DNA of 6,706 bases from Akkermansiaceae bacterium UBA5688 (GTDB lineage Bacteria > Verrucomicrobiota > Verrucomicrobiia > Verrucomicrobiales > Akkermansiaceae). This document shows, piece by piece, positions 6,590 through 6,706 of the stretch. The stretch covers positions 1-6,706 of the forward strand of contig DIHU01000223.1 in the NCBI GenBank assembly GCA_002420315.1, read 5' to 3'. Position 1 is the first letter of the stretch, and every line of letters begins with the position of its first letter. Made by a program: the position numbers and the translations under genes. A model generated the notes under the pieces. It made no database searches. It saw only the letters and a list, made by a program, of their open reading frames with translations, and was not told the origin of the DNA.

Positions 6590-6706
6590 ATGAATATTCT
6601 GATCATCCACTACCATCTTCGTGCCGGAGGTGTGACACGAGTGATCGAATCACAGGCTAAAATTCTTCGAGAGCAAGGTCATGAGGTCCAGATTGCCTCT
6701 AGTGGC
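6590..6706 (+). CDS. Glycosyltransferase, GT-B fold (family 4-like), N-terminal fragment
   Basis: Only the first 39 codons lie in the window, and the frame is open to the right edge. The product begins MNILIIHYHLRAGGVTRVIE and continues with AKILREQGHEVQIASSG. This is the classic start of a GT-B glycosyltransferase: a beta strand, a glycine-rich turn (AGGVTRV, 12-18) that contacts the acceptor side, an amphipathic helix and a second strand. Such enzymes move sugars from activated donors to cell-surface polysaccharide, lipid or other acceptors; donor and acceptor cannot be told from this fragment. The ATG lacks a Shine-Dalgarno, and I saw no convincing promoter in the 67 bases upstream. It is divergent from the minus-strand operon. 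Fold confidence is good; family number and role are uncertain. Confidence 0.75.
   Translation, partial: MNILIIHYHLRAGGVTRVIESQAKILREQGHEVQIASSG

Noticed and set aside
6565..6663. ATG at 6565 opening a 32-codon plus-strand frame before the glycosyltransferase
   Set aside because: It overlaps the glycosyltransferase start in another frame, stops at 6661-6663, and has no supporting motif or ribosome site.
1..6706. Mobile element, CRISPR, toxin-antitoxin, tRNA/rRNA or defence island
   Set aside because: I saw no transposase, terminal repeats, spaced direct repeats, RNA-gene folds or defence domains; every recognisable gene is a housekeeping or membrane type.

Overview
This 6.7-kb window looks like ordinary chromosomal DNA from a free-living bacterium. 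I saw no phage, transposon, CRISPR, tRNA or rRNA signature. Base composition is near even and coding density is high. My best guess at lineage is Verrucomicrobiota, perhaps the Opitutales/Puniceicoccaceae. That guess rests on the overall style of the proteins (a direct GlnRS, a carnosinase-like M20 dipeptidase, a NupG-like MFS carrier, a bacterial Ste24-like M48 protease) and on missing Shine-Dalgarno sequences. It is an inference with only modest confidence.

Layout, left to right. (1) 1-569, minus strand: a SprT-like zinc metalloprotease-fold protein with a C-terminal zinc ribbon, cut off by the left edge of the window. (2) 570-697: a short divergent control region. (3) 698-1963, plus strand: an integral-membrane M48 (Ste24/CAAX-protease-like) peptidase. 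(4) 1960-6522, minus strand: a compact array read from right to left. It holds a small two-helix membrane protein of unknown function, an M20 dipeptidase, glutaminyl-tRNA synthetase (glnS) and an MFS carrier related to nucleoside:H+ symporters. The gaps are 44 (or 17), 6 and 4 bases, so this is probably one operon. (5) 6523-6589: a second short divergent control region. (6) 6590 to the right edge, plus strand: the first 39 codons of a GT-B glycosyltransferase.

How the genes fit together: the dipeptidase-glnS-MFS block joins peptide breakdown, glutamine charging and a small-molecule carrier. This is a plausible housekeeping operon, but no shared pathway is proven. Three separate zinc hydrolases (SprT-like, M48, M20) sit within about 6 kb.

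The points most worth a second look are modest. The MFS carrier keeps several NupG-like binding-site positions but has lost the aspartate of the usual CYDFFF motif. None of the starts has a Shine-Dalgarno sequence, and two have promoter-like boxes placed so that transcription would begin at or next to the start codon. M48 and the MFS gene converge on one CTAG that supplies both stop codons. I did not find a new multi-gene defence or mobile system here.
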